From NCBI GenBank assembly GCA_002898575.1, contig BEHT01000003.1, positions 43,244-107,243 of the forward strand: 64,000 nt of DNA, read 5' to 3'. The position numbers and the translations under genes were made by a program. This document shows, piece by piece, positions 1-9,623 of the stretch. The notes beneath the pieces were generated by a model. The model searched no databases, was not told the DNA's origin, and saw nothing but the letters and a program-made list of their open reading frames with translations. This DNA is from a bacterium HR17 (GTDB taxonomy: Bacteria; Armatimonadota; Fervidibacteria; Fervidibacterales; Fervidibacteraceae). Every line of letters starts with the position of its first letter. Position 1 is the first letter of the stretch.

Positions 1-253
1 CAAACCCGTCGGCGCGTTCGGCTAAAGCGACATGTTGAACGGCGTGTGTCTCCGCGACGAACAGATCGCTAACGACGGGGTTGCCCGAAAGGGCGTGAAA
101 AGTTAAGGGCGCGATGAGCCGAGCGGCACGAGGCGTCATGAGCACGTGCACCGCAGCGCCCTTCTGTCGCAGTTGACTGACCAACTCGCACGCCTTGTAG
201 ATAGCGATGCTGCCTGTCACGCCGACCAAAAGGACTTTGCCGTCCAACTCCAT
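1..253 (-). CDS. coaBC: CoaBC, phosphopantothenoylcysteine decarboxylase/synthetase (partial, N-terminus only)
   Basis: This is the first 84 codons of a gene that runs off the left edge of the window. The reading begins MELDGKVLLVGVTGSIAIYK and continues into a Rossmann-like flavoprotein fold. GVTGSIAIYKA at residues 11-21 is the FMN-binding start of the CoaB/CoaC (Dfp) family, and PLTFHALSGNPV near residue 51 is also typical. In this family the N-terminal domain decarboxylates phosphopantothenoylcysteine and the C-terminal domain, outside this window, joins cysteine to phosphopantothenate in CoA synthesis. The ATG is preceded by GGGTGACC. The gene lies 37 bp downstream of the PilB-type ATPase on the same strand. 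A stand-alone flavoprotein decarboxylase (UbiX-like) is a less likely alternative. Confidence 0.82.
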   Translation of the reverse strand, partial: MELDGKVLLVGVTGSIAIYKACELVSQLRQKGAAVHVLMTPRAARLIAPLTFHALSGNPVVSDLFVAETHAVQHVALAERADGF

Positions 254-290
254 CGGGGGTCACCCAGCCGTTATTTTGCGTCACCGCGTG

Positions 291-2012
291 TCAATCGGCT
301 TCAGCGGCGTGGGTGACCCGCTCCACTTCCTCCACCGTCGTGATGCCCAGCGCCGTTTTGAGCATGCCGTCTTGGTAAAGGGTGCGCATGCCCTTCTCCA
401 TCGCGGCTTGGCGGATCTCATGGGATGACGCCTTGCGCAAGACCAAATCGCGCAAGTCATCGTCCATGACAAGGACTTCAAAGATGCCAGTCCGCCCGCT
501 GTAACCAGAGAAACGACATTCGGGGCAGCCGCGCCCCCGCCACAGCACGGGTTCGTCCGATTGCACGAACCCTTGAGCGACGAGATACTCCCACACTGCA
601 TCGGACGGGCGATAAGGCTCCTTGCAGCGTTGGCAGATGCGCCGCACCAACCGCTGCGCCAACACACCTTCAACGGACGACGCCACCAAAAAGGGCTCAA
701 TGCCCATCTCAATCAAACGGGTGATGGCGCCAGGCGCATCGTTGGTGTGCAGCGTGCTGAAGACCAGGTGCCCTGTCAGCGCAGAGTGGATAGCAATTTC
801 CGCTGTCTCGTGGTCGCGGATTTCACCGACCATGACGACATCGGGGTCGTGCCGCAGGATAGACCGCAGCCCCGTCGCAAAAGTCAAACCGACAGCGGGA
901 TTGACCTGAATTTGCGTGACTCCCTCCAGTTGATACTCAACGGGGTCTTCAATCGTGATGATTTTGCGTTCAGGCGAGTAGATGCGTTTAAGGGCAGCGT
1001 GTAAGGTCGTCGTTTTGCCGCTGCCCGTCGGACCTGTCGCCAAGATGATGCCGTAGGGGATTTTGATGAGCCCCTCAAACTTCGCCAAATCGTCGGGCAA
1101 CATGCCCAAGTCTTTGAGGGTGAAGTTCATCGCCGCCTTGTCCAGCAACCGCATGACGACGCTTTCACCGAAGACCGTCGGGAGGATGGAGACGCGGATG
1201 TCCACCTCGCGCCCCAAGATGCGGACCTTGATGCGCCCGTCCTGCGGTTTGCGCCGTTCGGTGATGTCTAAGTTCGCCATGATTTTGATGCGGCTGACGA
1301 TGGCGGGATGCAGCCGCTTGGCAGGGGCGGGCACTTCATGCAAGACGCCGTCCACGCGGTAACGCACCCGCAGTTCGCGTTCTAACGGCTCAATGTGGAT
1401 GTCGCTGGCGCGCTCGCGGACGGCGTTGCGGATAAGCATGTTGACGAGCCGAATGACCAACGCCTCGCGAGCGAGGCGCGTCGGGTCGCCGATGTCCTCT
1501 TCCGCCTCCCGAATGACCTCAATGTCTTCGGTCTCCGCTTCAGCGATGACGCGGCGCATGTAGTGCTGCTCCAACTGTGTCCGCACTTCCGACGGCTTCG
1601 CCAACACGATGCGCACAGACAGCCCCGTGACGAACCGCAGCAAACTTTCAGCTTCTACATTGAGCGGGTCGGCAACGGCGACGATAAGCACGCCGTTCTC
1701 TTTGCGCAGCGGGAGCACCTGATGCCGAAACGCCATTTCCGCTGGGACCAACGCTAAGGCGTCGGGGTCAATCGGCTCCTCCCGCAGGTTGACAAGGGGC
1801 AATTGCAGGACAGCGCTGAGGGCGTGCAAAACATCGTCCTCGGAGCAATAGCCCAACTCCACCAACGCTTCCGTCCACTGTTTGCCGCCGTTGACACGCG
1901 CCGTTGAGGCGATAGCTTCTCGCCACTGCTCAGGGGTCAATTTACCCTGCTGTATCAACCATTCTCCGACCGCTTGACTCAACGGGTCAGTCACCAAGGA
2001 CGCTGCCGCCAT
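291..2012 (-). CDS. PilB/GspE-type assembly ATPase (type IV pilus or type II secretion)
   Basis: This 573-residue cytoplasmic ATPase powers assembly of type IV pilin or type II pseudopilin fibres. It has an N-terminal MshEN-like domain (about residues 20-150). The core carries a Walker A box GPTGSGKTTT near residue 330, an Asp box, and a Walker B region with DPDVVMVGEIRD. A four-cysteine zinc site (CQRC and CPEC) lies in the C-terminal part, as in PilB and GspE. Length matches the family. The start has AAGGAGG 9 nt upstream. No pilin, PilC or secretin gene lies within the window, so pilus and secretion roles cannot be separated. The downstream neighbour is coaBC and the upstream one is the anti-sigma cassette. 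Confidence 0.93.
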   Translation of the reverse strand: MAAASLVTDPLSQAVGEWLIQQGKLTPEQWREAIASTARVNGGKQWTEALVELGYCSEDDVLHALSAVLQLPLVNLREEPIDPDALALVPAEMAFRHQVLPLRKENGVLIVAVADPLNVEAESLLRFVTGLSVRIVLAKPSEVRTQLEQHYMRRVIAEAETEDIEVIREAEEDIGDPTRLAREALVIRLVNMLIRNAVRERASDIHIEPLERELRVRYRVDGVLHEVPAPAKRLHPAIVSRIKIMANLDITERRKPQDGRIKVRILGREVDIRVSILPTVFGESVVMRLLDKAAMNFTLKDLGMLPDDLAKFEGLIKIPYGIILATGPTGSGKTTTLHAALKRIYSPERKIITIEDPVEYQLEGVTQIQVNPAVGLTFATGLRSILRHDPDVVMVGEIRDHETAEIAIHSALTGHLVFSTLHTNDAPGAITRLIEMGIEPFLVASSVEGVLAQRLVRRICQRCKEPYRPSDAVWEYLVAQGFVQSDEPVLWRGRGCPECRFSGYSGRTGIFEVLVMDDDLRDLVLRKASSHEIRQAAMEKGMRTLYQDGMLKTALGITTVEEVERVTHAAEAD

Positions 2013-2054
2013 TGGGCGATCCCTCCTTGTCCATGCGCTAACCGATGCGACAGG

Positions 2055-3101
2055 TCAGCGTTCGGTCGCCACTCTGTCCTGCAGGCTATCTGCCATGCGT
2101 TCCAACCACTCGCGAGTCGTCTCGGCGACGAGCACGACCTGCAACTGTCCGATTTCGCGGCGCAGCCATTGCTGGGGGAACATGCGCATTGCTGGAGGGG
2201 GTGGTGCTTCTCCACCATGCCGTCGTTTGGGCGGACCGAACCGCTGTTCCCGCGAAGGGGCGGGATGCTCAAAGACGGAGATCACACTGATGCCGTCGGT
2301 GTAAAGGATGTGGGCAACTTTCCATCGCCGGTCCTGAATCACAAAGGCACCGTCTAACACATAGCCTGGTGGCACCCACGCGGGCATCAAGAGAGGGAAA
2401 CCTAAAACCGCTTCGGCGTTGGCGAGGGGTAATGGGCTTCGGCGCACCGGAGCATCCACTTGCTGCCAATCCGACGGCAAACTTGTGTCAAAGATGAGCA
2501 GCGGTAGAGGCTGATTGATTTTGATGTCCGTGAAAGCGACGCGAATTTCTAATTTACCGTCAGGCGAGTAGCGCTCCAACTGCAATGGCAAACGGGTGGG
2601 AGGATGGACCCAAAGGCGCCGTATCGGGTTGCCCCGAAATTTGGGGATAAGTTCCAACACCAAGCACGGCAAGCCTGCGACCGATTCGCGTTTAAGTATC
2701 CGCAGGGTATAGTTGCGTTGTGCCAAGTCCAATTTGTCTGACCGAAATCCCCACAGGTCGCGCCATGACGGCAGGGTGATGCCCGTCCGCCGAATAGCGC
2801 GCTTGGCAAAGGGTAAAAGGATCCACACTGCGTCGGTCGTCGTGATCGTGATGATTTGGCGGCTTCCTTCAGGGTGCGGTAGGGTGACCTGCGTTCGGCT
2901 CCGCTGTTCGTCCGCCCAAATCTCCATCGTCCACACACGGTCACCCCGTCGCTCGGCAAAGACGCTGACTTGAACCGTGCCCTGCAGGGTGCGGAAGCGC
3001 GGCGGTTGCAACAAACGCCACACCCCCACCGCCCTTTGCTCATCGCCCCACGCCACCACTACGACGGCGAGGGTTAGCGGAACGACCATCCATCGGTTCA
3101 T
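2055..3101 (-). CDS. RseB/LolA-like periplasmic regulator in a sigma/anti-sigma cassette
   Basis: This 348-residue exported protein has an N-terminal hydrophobic signal (about residues 5-19) ending near AWG. Residues about 35-210 look like the LolA/RseB lipoprotein-sensing beta fold. A second C-terminal domain (about 225-348) includes a short proline-rich stretch and resembles the second domain of MucB/RseB proteins. Its ATG overlaps the stop of the anti-sigma factor (ATGA), so the two are translationally coupled. By analogy with RseB it may modulate anti-sigma activity in response to envelope stress. The assignment rests on position and weak fold resemblance; an outer-membrane lipoprotein carrier-like protein is the alternative. 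Confidence 0.6.
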   Translation of the reverse strand: MNRWMVVPLTLAVVVVAWGDEQRAVGVWRLLQPPRFRTLQGTVQVSVFAERRGDRVWTMEIWADEQRSRTQVTLPHPEGSRQIITITTTDAVWILLPFAKRAIRRTGITLPSWRDLWGFRSDKLDLAQRNYTLRILKRESVAGLPCLVLELIPKFRGNPIRRLWVHPPTRLPLQLERYSPDGKLEIRVAFTDIKINQPLPLLIFDTSLPSDWQQVDAPVRRSPLPLANAEAVLGFPLLMPAWVPPGYVLDGAFVIQDRRWKVAHILYTDGISVISVFEHPAPSREQRFGPPKRRHGGEAPPPPAMRMFPQQWLRREIGQLQVVLVAETTREWLERMADSLQDRVATER

Positions 3102-3583
3102 GGTTCTTCATCACCGGCGGCAAATTGGACGCTGGACAATGCCAACGAAATAGGGGCGAACGCAGGAGCCGCCGTTGTGCGAGCGGCATTGACGACATGG
3201 GCGCTCAGGTAAAAATTGTCGGGCAAACGGTGGGTGTCGTGACGCCAACGCAAGCCCCACAGGGTGATGCATACCACCAGCGGCAGCGCCGTAGCCATTA
3301 CCCAGCGCCAATAACGCCCTCCCATCCAGCGGCTCAGCCCTGAGGTGCGTGGCTGCTCCCGTCGCAACGCCCGCACCCGTTCCATGACGATCGGCACAAG
3401 GTCATAAGGCATCGGCGCAGGCGGCGTCGTCACCATCGCCTTTTGCACCATCCGCAACAACCGCCACTCTGCCCGACACCCGACACACTCCGTCAGGTGT
3501 CGGCGCAAGTGTGCCATTTGCTCGTCGGTCAACAAATTGTCCAGCGCCAATGACATCCAGCGACGACTTTGTTCGCAACGCAT
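3098..3583 (-). CDS. zinc-finger (zf-HC2) membrane anti-sigma factor
   Basis: This is a 161-residue anti-sigma factor. The N-terminal cytoplasmic region has the HxxxCxxC signature of the zf-HC2/ZAS family (H29, C33, C36), preceded by C3. A single membrane segment follows at about residues 93-112, and then a short extracytoplasmic tail. Known family members bind and silence the ECF sigma factor encoded next to them. The gene starts 30 bp after the sigma gene with GGAGG 10 nt upstream of ATG, and its end overlaps the RseB-like gene by 4 nt. The order sigma, anti-sigma, periplasmic regulator supports the role. Confidence 0.88.
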   Translation of the reverse strand: MRCEQSRRWMSLALDNLLTDEQMAHLRRHLTECVGCRAEWRLLRMVQKAMVTTPPAPMPYDLVPIVMERVRALRREQPRTSGLSRWMGGRYWRWVMATALPLVVCITLWGLRWRHDTHRLPDNFYLSAHVVNAARTTAAPAFAPISLALSSVQFAAGDEEP

Positions 3584-3613
3584 TGAACATGAGCCTCCTT
3601 GCCCGACAGGTTC

Positions 3614-4294
3614 TCAAAGACCTTCGTCAAAGTAAGCCGCCAGCAACCGCTTGAGGTGTTGGCGGGCTTGATACAAGCGCGATTTGACCGTCCCCACGTT
3701 CGTGCGGACGATTTTGGCGATCTCTTGCAGCGACAGCCCTTCATATTCCCGCAGCAAAATCACTTGTTTGAGCGGCGGCGGCAACTGCTGCACGGCTTCC
3801 CAGACCTTTTGGCGCATCTCCCGCCGCAAGACTTCGGCTTCCGGCTCGCTGGCGTCAGGTTCGTCCCACCACGCTTCATCTTCGTCGCCCTCGTCTAATT
3901 GGCGCCGTTCCACCACCAAATCGTCCAGACTGACCTTTTGCGGTTCGCCCCGCGCCAGCGCCCGCCGATGGCGGTCAATGCACAGGTTCATGGCGATGCG
4001 ATAGAGCCAAGTGTAGAAGTTGGCGTCGCCCCGAAACTTGGGCAACATCTGCCACGCCCGCACAAAGGCGTCCTGCGCCACATCCATCGCCGCTTCCGCA
4101 TCGTTGGTGTAGCGCAGTGCCAAGTTGAAAATCTTGGACTGGTAGCGCTGCACCAACACGCCGAACGCCTCTTCGTTGCCCTTTTGCGCGGCTTCCACCA
4201 ACCGCTCATCGCTCCACTGGCTCAGCGGTAAAAACCATTCGCTGGCGCGAGCCGACTGAGGGTCCACCTGCCTCTTGGAGATGCGCCGCCGCAT
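3614..4294 (-). CDS. ECF-family RNA polymerase sigma factor (SigE/RpoE-like)
   Basis: This is a 226-residue ECF sigma factor. Region 2 spans about residues 35-110 and includes DVAQDAFVRAW and the core-binding helices. Region 4 spans about 165-215 and contains the helix-turn-helix LSLQEIAKIVRTNVGTVKSR. An acidic linker of about 40 residues separates them. AAGGAGG lies 10 nt before the ATG. It is the first gene of a three-gene cassette with a zf-HC2 anti-sigma factor and an RseB-like protein, so it is probably kept inactive until an envelope signal arrives. No additional sensor domain is visible. Confidence 0.93.
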   Translation of the reverse strand: MRRRISKRQVDPQSARASEWFLPLSQWSDERLVEAAQKGNEEAFGVLVQRYQSKIFNLALRYTNDAEAAMDVAQDAFVRAWQMLPKFRGDANFYTWLYRIAMNLCIDRHRRALARGEPQKVSLDDLVVERRQLDEGDEDEAWWDEPDASEPEAEVLRREMRQKVWEAVQQLPPPLKQVILLREYEGLSLQEIAKIVRTNVGTVKSRLYQARQHLKRLLAAYFDEGL

Positions 4295-4409
4295 AACCTT
4301 TGTTCCTCCTTGTTATCCCTGCAGCGTTGCCAAAGGATTAGACGAACGCGTTTCTGCCAGGTTGATGGACGGGCAACCTGCCGAGCACCTTGACAAACAA
4401 TTTACGCGA

Positions 4410-5303
4410 CTATGCCCCCTGCCCATCTAACAGCAGCCTTTTCAACCGCGCCACCACGCGGTCGGGCTGCACATCCACCGCGACTTGACAGTTGGGGGGT
4501 CCATCCGCTTTGCGGGTGCGCCCTTCCCCATCCACGACGATGCGCATCGGTTGCAGCGTGACCGCATCGGGTTCCGCGACGACCAACGCCGCCAACGGGT
4601 CATGCAAAATGGGCATGGGCACCGTCCCATCAGGACGGCGATGCGCTGTTTGCCATGCGCGCGTTAACGCCATCAACCGCTGCACCAACACCTTGTCGCT
4701 GTTCGCAAACGCATCCAAATCGCTTTGGCTCAGTCGGCACCGCAGCGTCACATCCAGCCCGACCATCGTTAGCGGCTTGCCGCTCTCAAACAGGATGCGC
4801 GTCGCTGTCGCGTCCACTTTGGCGTTGTATTCCGGTTGTGGGTGGTCAGGCAGCAGCGTGCCGACCATCGCGACGATGCGCGCAATCTTGCGGGCAGCAT
4901 CGGGGTGCTCCACTAGCAACTTCGCCGCGTTCGTCAGCGGTCCGACGGTCAGCAACACCAAATCTTCACCGCGATACGCCCGCGCCGTTTCCGCCAGAAA
5001 CGCCACGCCATCGGTGCGGTCGGGGCGCAGCCGTTGTTCGTCTTCTGCGCTCAACGCCGCCATCTGATTGGGGCGGTCGGTGGGCGCAGAACGCCCGATA
5101 GGCGCGCCTTCGCCTGCCACCACTGGCACCGTTTTGCCCGTCGCTTCTATCAGCCACCGCGCCAGCACCGCGCGGGCAACCGTGTCACCGTAAACCGTTG
5201 TCACACCCAGCAACCGCACCTGCGGATGGGTCAGACACAGCGCCAACGCCCACGCGTCGTCTATGTCGTCGCCGATGTCCGTGTCCAGCAACACCGCCGG
5301 CAT
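4410..5303 (-). CDS. inosine-uridine-preferring nucleoside hydrolase family protein
   Basis: This is a 297-residue nucleoside hydrolase, a family that cleaves the N-glycosidic bond of ribonucleosides. The N-terminal calcium and ribose site motif reads DTDIGDDIDDAWAL (about residues 6-19), and the C-terminal catalytic histidine region reads ILHDPLAALV. The reading frame stays open far upstream, but that part overlaps the isomerase gene in another frame. The chosen ATG has GAGGAGG just upstream and gives the family length. It lies 53 bp downstream of the sugar isomerase on the same strand, suggesting joint expression in sugar or nucleoside salvage. Substrate preference cannot be read from the sequence. 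Confidence 0.9.
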   Translation of the reverse strand: MPAVLLDTDIGDDIDDAWALALCLTHPQVRLLGVTTVYGDTVARAVLARWLIEATGKTVPVVAGEGAPIGRSAPTDRPNQMAALSAEDEQRLRPDRTDGVAFLAETARAYRGEDLVLLTVGPLTNAAKLLVEHPDAARKIARIVAMVGTLLPDHPQPEYNAKVDATATRILFESGKPLTMVGLDVTLRCRLSQSDLDAFANSDKVLVQRLMALTRAWQTAHRRPDGTVPMPILHDPLAALVVAEPDAVTLQPMRIVVDGEGRTRKADGPPNCQVAVDVQPDRVVARLKRLLLDGQGA

Positions 5304-5356
5304 CTTCGTGCCCTCCTCAAAGCGGGTGCGCGACCGCCATCTGTGCAGTAAGGGCG

Positions 5357-6199
5357 TTACGCCGAAACGCGTTCGCCGGGTTTCAGGTGCTCTACGAGCC
5401 AAAGGTAGTTGTTGGCGTTGCCGATGCGAGGCGTTAAGGGCGTGCTGTCTAGTTCGGCGCAAATCCAGCCGTCGTAGTTGATTTCGCGCAACACATCCAG
5501 CACGCCGACCAACACCCGTTCGCCCAGTGCCCCGCGCCCCAACTCCCAAAAGACATGCTTGACCCGTCCGACCTGGTAGCGCTGCTCCAAAGTCAAGCCC
5601 GCCAGTTGCGGGTTCAGGTCCTTGATGTGCAGGTAGCCGATGCGGTCTTTGTATTTGCGCAGGGTAGTGACAGGGTCAGCGCCACCGTACGCCAACTGCG
5701 CCGTATCAAACCCTGCCCACACCGACTGCGGATCAGTGTTCGCCATCAGAAAGTCAATCTCTTCAGGCGATTCAATGAGCGTCCACGCGTGGTTGTGGAA
5801 GACAATTTTGACCCCGAACCTCTTCGCCCGCTCGGCGATGGCGTTGATCGTCTCGCAGAAGCGCTGCAAATGGCGCTTGGGCGCGTTACCGGGACGCGGT
5901 TGGTAACCGCTGGACGCCAAGATGAGGATGTGGCAGCCGACTTTGGGCAGCGCTTCAGCGATTTGCACGGCGCGTTCCGCTTCCTCGTTCCAGCCCTTCC
6001 AAAACTGCCCCGCAAAGTAAGTCGCTGAGCATGCCAATTTGTGCTGTTCCAGCAACGCCTTGAGTTCGTCCAGTCGGTCCAAGTAAGCGCCGACAGGGGC
6101 TTCCACGCCGTCGTAACCGATTTCCGCGATATCACGCACCGCTTCCTCAAAGTTGCGCCAAGTCAGGGGTTGGCACGCCAAACGCACCCGCATCCCCAC
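5357..6199 (-). CDS. sugar phosphate isomerase/epimerase (IolE-like TIM barrel)
   Basis: This protein of about 280 residues has the AP-endonuclease-2/xylose-isomerase-like TIM barrel. Expected metal-site segments are visible: VFHNHAW, GFDTAQLAYGG, YLHIKDLN and ICAELD supply the usual His, Asp and Glu ligands. The chosen GTG has AGGAGG 9 nt upstream, the spacing used throughout this window; an ATG two codons further in gives nearly the same protein. It heads a two-gene unit with the nucleoside hydrolase. The family isomerises or epimerises sugars, inosose or hydroxypyruvate; the actual substrate is unknown. Confidence 0.85.
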   Translation of the reverse strand: MGMRVRLACQPLTWRNFEEAVRDIAEIGYDGVEAPVGAYLDRLDELKALLEQHKLACSATYFAGQFWKGWNEEAERAVQIAEALPKVGCHILILASSGYQPRPGNAPKRHLQRFCETINAIAERAKRFGVKIVFHNHAWTLIESPEEIDFLMANTDPQSVWAGFDTAQLAYGGADPVTTLRKYKDRIGYLHIKDLNPQLAGLTLEQRYQVGRVKHVFWELGRGALGERVLVGVLDVLREINYDGWICAELDSTPLTPRIGNANNYLWLVEHLKPGERVSA

Positions 6200-6294
6200 A
6201 ACGGACGACCTCCTTTCGCACACAAGTGTGTGGCGCAACCAGCACACCACCGCTCACAACGGCACGGGCGCACCGTGTCGCGCCCCGCAAAATC

Positions 6295-9200
6295 TTAGCG
6301 AACCGCTGCCGTTGTGGGTCGGGGCGGCAACGCTTTCAACAGTTCCCTGACCGCTGCTTCCAACTGCCGGTCAACCCCCTTAGCGTTATCGTCGGGTGTG
6401 TGCTCCACAACGATGTCGGGCTTAACGCCGTAGTTTTCCAAGTTCACGCCGTCCAAAGTCCGCCAACCCGTCACGGGAACGCGGAAGAAAGTCGTCCCGT
6501 CAATCAGCGAGACATTGTAGGTGCCGATGACGCCGCCGTAGGTCGGCACGCCCGCTAACTTGCCCAAGCCCAAGTCGCGGAACGCCTTCGGGAAAATTTC
6601 CGCGTCGGACGCCGAGAACTCGTTGATAAGCACGACCGTCGGTTTCTGCCAGACTTGGAACGGTTGCGTGAAGGGCGGGGCACCGCGATATTGTTCCAAC
6701 GCGTAGAGCCGTCGTTGCAAAAGGCTCAGCAGTTCGTCATGGATACGCCCGCCACCGTTGAACCGCACATCAATGATGAGCGCTTCCTTTTTGCCGACGA
6801 CCTCTGCGTAAAACTCCCGCTCAAACTTGCGCAGTTCGTCTTGGTTCATCGCCCGAATGTGGATGTAGCCGATACGCCCGCCTGACCATTCGTCCACCAT
6901 CCGCTTGCGCTTTTCCACCCAATCGCCGTAAACCAAGTCCGCCCATTGCTCGCGATTGACGGGCTTGATCTTGACGGTGCGGGCGCCGTCCTTTGTCGGC
7001 TTATCGTTGACGAGCAACTCCACAACCCGTCCCGCTTTGTCCGCCAACGCTTCCCACAGTTGCTCGTTATTGGCGACTTCCACGCCATCAATTGCCAAGA
7101 TGAATTCGCCGACCCTCAGCCGACTCTCGTCTTTGTCCGCTGGCGAATTTTTCAACACTGCCGTCACTTTCACGCCCGGACCGCGATAGTTGGGGTCAAA
7201 CTCCACGCCCAAATACGCCGTCTCAGGGCCGCTGACAGTGGAACCGCCGATTCCCAAGTGCGACGCGTTCAGTTCGCCCAGCATCAGGCTGACCAGCGCG
7301 TAAAAGTCCTCTTTGGCAGCGATGTGCTCCATTAACGGGCGATACTTGTCGCGCACCGCGTTCCAGTCAACGCCGTGCATCCTCTCGTCGTAAAACTGCT
7401 CTTTGAGCAAACGCCAGCCTTCGTCAAACATGTGTTGCAGTTCCACGAAGCGGTCAACGACCATGCGTGCCGTGAAGTTAACCGCGCCCAGCGTGTTGGC
7501 GGGACGGGTCAGGTATCGGATGCTGCCGTTCGTTGACAGAAAGTAAAGCCGATCGCCGTCCGGCGAAAACTGCAGTTGCGAGGCTGAAACGCCTGCCACC
7601 AACCGCGTCAGCGAGCCGCCTTCCAGCGGCACCGACCAAATTTCAGGTTGGTCAACGGACACTGCGGTGAAAACGACTGTTTTGCTGTCGGGCGTCACGA
7701 CGAAAGTCCCTTCGTCAAATGCCGTCGCCGTCAAACGGCGAAGGCGTTTGTGGATGTCGGTAAAGTCAATGCGCACTTCGGGCAACTTCTTTTCGCCCTC
7801 TTTGTCTTGCTTCTCGTCCTTTGCTCTGCGTTCGCTTTGCCCTTCCTCGTCCAGTTGCTCTTTGGGGCGTTCCAGCGACAGCACGAAGATGTCTGTGTTG
7901 TTGTCCGTGCGGCGGCTACGGAAGACGAGATGCTTGCCGTCCCTCGCCCAAACGATGTTGCCGTTCCAATAGGGCTGGCGTGTCACATTGACGGGTTCGC
8001 CGCCGTTCCACGCGACGATGTGAAGGTCGGTGACATTGTTGGCGTTGTCGCGGCGGCTGAAGCAAATCCAACGCCCATCCGGGCTCCACGCGAATTCGCC
8101 GATGAACGGTCCTTCAGCAATCACCTTTTCCTCGCCCGTGTTGACATTGACCCAACATAACTGTCGCCCAAACGGTCCGCGCACGAAGGCGACATAGTTG
8201 CCCGTCGGGGACCATTTGGGGTTGCTCTCGGCGGCGTCGGGTGTGTTCGTCAATCGTTTCAAGGCGCGTGTCCGCACATCCACGATGTAAACCTCGTGGT
8301 TGCCGTCCCGTTCAGAAACGAACGCCAATTTGCGGCTATCGGGTGACCAATCAAGGTCAAAGTCGCGGTAAGGGTGGTCAGTGACGCGCCGCGCTTCACC
8401 ACCTTTGTCAGCGTTGACGACGAAGATGTCACCCCGCACGACGAAGGCAATTTGTTTGCCGTCGGGTGAAAGGGCAAACTCCGTCGCTTGGCTCGTCAGC
8501 GTCAGTCGCTGCTGCCGATTTTGCGCTTCATCGCTGGGCGCGTAAATCGTCAGTTGCTTCGGCTCACCGCCCTGCACCGGCAACACCCACAGCGCGAAAC
8601 CGTGCTCGTAAACGATGAACCGCCCATCGCGGCTCATGCTGGGGTAGAGCACGCGGTCAGCGTGGCGGGTCACTTTCACAGCTTTGGCGTCCGCTTTGCG
8701 CCCTGTGTCGCCTGCCCCAACGAACGGCATCCGCCACAAGTTAAAAGCACCGTCGCGGTCGCTGACAAAGTAAAGCATGCCGTCGGGTGCGACCGTCGGA
8801 AACCAATCGTTGCCGTCATAGTGCGTCAGGCGTTCTACCTGCCCGACCGTGATACGGTCGCCGTCAATGTGGATGGGCAACCGCCAAATTTCGCTGTTGG
8901 CGCTACCGCGATACCCTTTGCGCCACCAACTCGTCCCACCCCGACAAAACACGATGAAGCGCCCGTCCGGCGAAAAGGCGGGCGAATGTAAATGCGTTTC
9001 GTCGTCCGTCAAGCGGCGCACATAACCCGTCGCCACTTCCAGCAGGTAAAGTTGCGCGAAGCGCCGCTCGCGGTTGCTGCTGAACACAATCCACCTGCCA
9101 TCGGGGGACCAATCGCCCAAGATGTCGTCGGCACTGTGGAAGGTCAAGCGCCTCGGCTTCCCGCCAACGGTGGGCATCAAGTAAATGTCGTAGTTGCCTT

Positions 9201-9459
9201 CGCGATTGGAGTTGAACGCAATCCATTTGCCGTCCGGCGAAAAGCGCGGGCGAATGTCGTGAGCGGCGTGAACGGTCAACCGTGTCGCCATCCCGCCGTC
9301 TGCCGGCGCAACCCAAATATCGCCGAGATAACTGAAAGCGATTTTGCTACCGTCGGGCGAAAGAGCGGGAAAACGCAAAAAGCGCGCCGGCTCCAGCGGT
9401 TGCCCGACCGCCACCGCCATCACCGCGCACAACCACATCAAGACACTGCAACGGCGCAT
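6295..9459 (-). CDS. tricorn protease homologue (beta-propellers, PDZ, S41 peptidase)
   Basis: This 1054-residue secreted protein begins with a signal peptide (about 1-19). It continues with many WD40-like/PD40 blades of the form FSPDGKWIAF and WSPDGRWI (about 28-670). A tricorn core segment, a PDZ domain (about 770-850, with SPADKDESRLRVG) and a C-terminal S41 peptidase domain follow. The catalytic region has NEFSASDAEIF near residue 970, matching the tricorn serine motif. Length and domain order match tricorn proteases, which degrade peptides released by other proteases. A charged Glu/Lys-rich insertion lies near residues 535-560. It is transcribed away from kdgK; the promoter must lie in the 164 bp between them. 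Confidence 0.93.
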   Translation of the reverse strand: MRRCSVLMWLCAVMAVAVGQPLEPARFLRFPALSPDGSKIAFSYLGDIWVAPADGGMATRLTVHAAHDIRPRFSPDGKWIAFNSNREGNYDIYLMPTVGGKPRRLTFHSADDILGDWSPDGRWIVFSSNRERRFAQLYLLEVATGYVRRLTDDETHLHSPAFSPDGRFIVFCRGGTSWWRKGYRGSANSEIWRLPIHIDGDRITVGQVERLTHYDGNDWFPTVAPDGMLYFVSDRDGAFNLWRMPFVGAGDTGRKADAKAVKVTRHADRVLYPSMSRDGRFIVYEHGFALWVLPVQGGEPKQLTIYAPSDEAQNRQQRLTLTSQATEFALSPDGKQIAFVVRGDIFVVNADKGGEARRVTDHPYRDFDLDWSPDSRKLAFVSERDGNHEVYIVDVRTRALKRLTNTPDAAESNPKWSPTGNYVAFVRGPFGRQLCWVNVNTGEEKVIAEGPFIGEFAWSPDGRWICFSRRDNANNVTDLHIVAWNGGEPVNVTRQPYWNGNIVWARDGKHLVFRSRRTDNNTDIFVLSLERPKEQLDEEGQSERRAKDEKQDKEGEKKLPEVRIDFTDIHKRLRRLTATAFDEGTFVVTPDSKTVVFTAVSVDQPEIWSVPLEGGSLTRLVAGVSASQLQFSPDGDRLYFLSTNGSIRYLTRPANTLGAVNFTARMVVDRFVELQHMFDEGWRLLKEQFYDERMHGVDWNAVRDKYRPLMEHIAAKEDFYALVSLMLGELNASHLGIGGSTVSGPETAYLGVEFDPNYRGPGVKVTAVLKNSPADKDESRLRVGEFILAIDGVEVANNEQLWEALADKAGRVVELLVNDKPTKDGARTVKIKPVNREQWADLVYGDWVEKRKRMVDEWSGGRIGYIHIRAMNQDELRKFEREFYAEVVGKKEALIIDVRFNGGGRIHDELLSLLQRRLYALEQYRGAPPFTQPFQVWQKPTVVLINEFSASDAEIFPKAFRDLGLGKLAGVPTYGGVIGTYNVSLIDGTTFFRVPVTGWRTLDGVNLENYGVKPDIVVEHTPDDNAKGVDRQLEAAVRELLKALPPRPTTAAVR

Positions 9460-9623
9460 CCCTTTTCAGCCTCCTCTCCCGCAATGCGTTGACCCGCTTC
9501 ATTTTGGCGCACTTGTGTTTTAGCGGCATTCGGTTGAGCAGGTAATTGCCCGCCCTAAACTTGTTGCGTAATGCTTCGGATGTTGACTGCTGCGGCACTG
9601 CCGCAATGCAGGGGTGATGTGGG

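Noticed and set aside
4410..5549. Nucleoside hydrolase frame open about 80 codons further upstream
   Set aside because: The extra part overlaps the isomerase gene, is Arg-rich, and the internal ATG has a strong Shine-Dalgarno and the family start.
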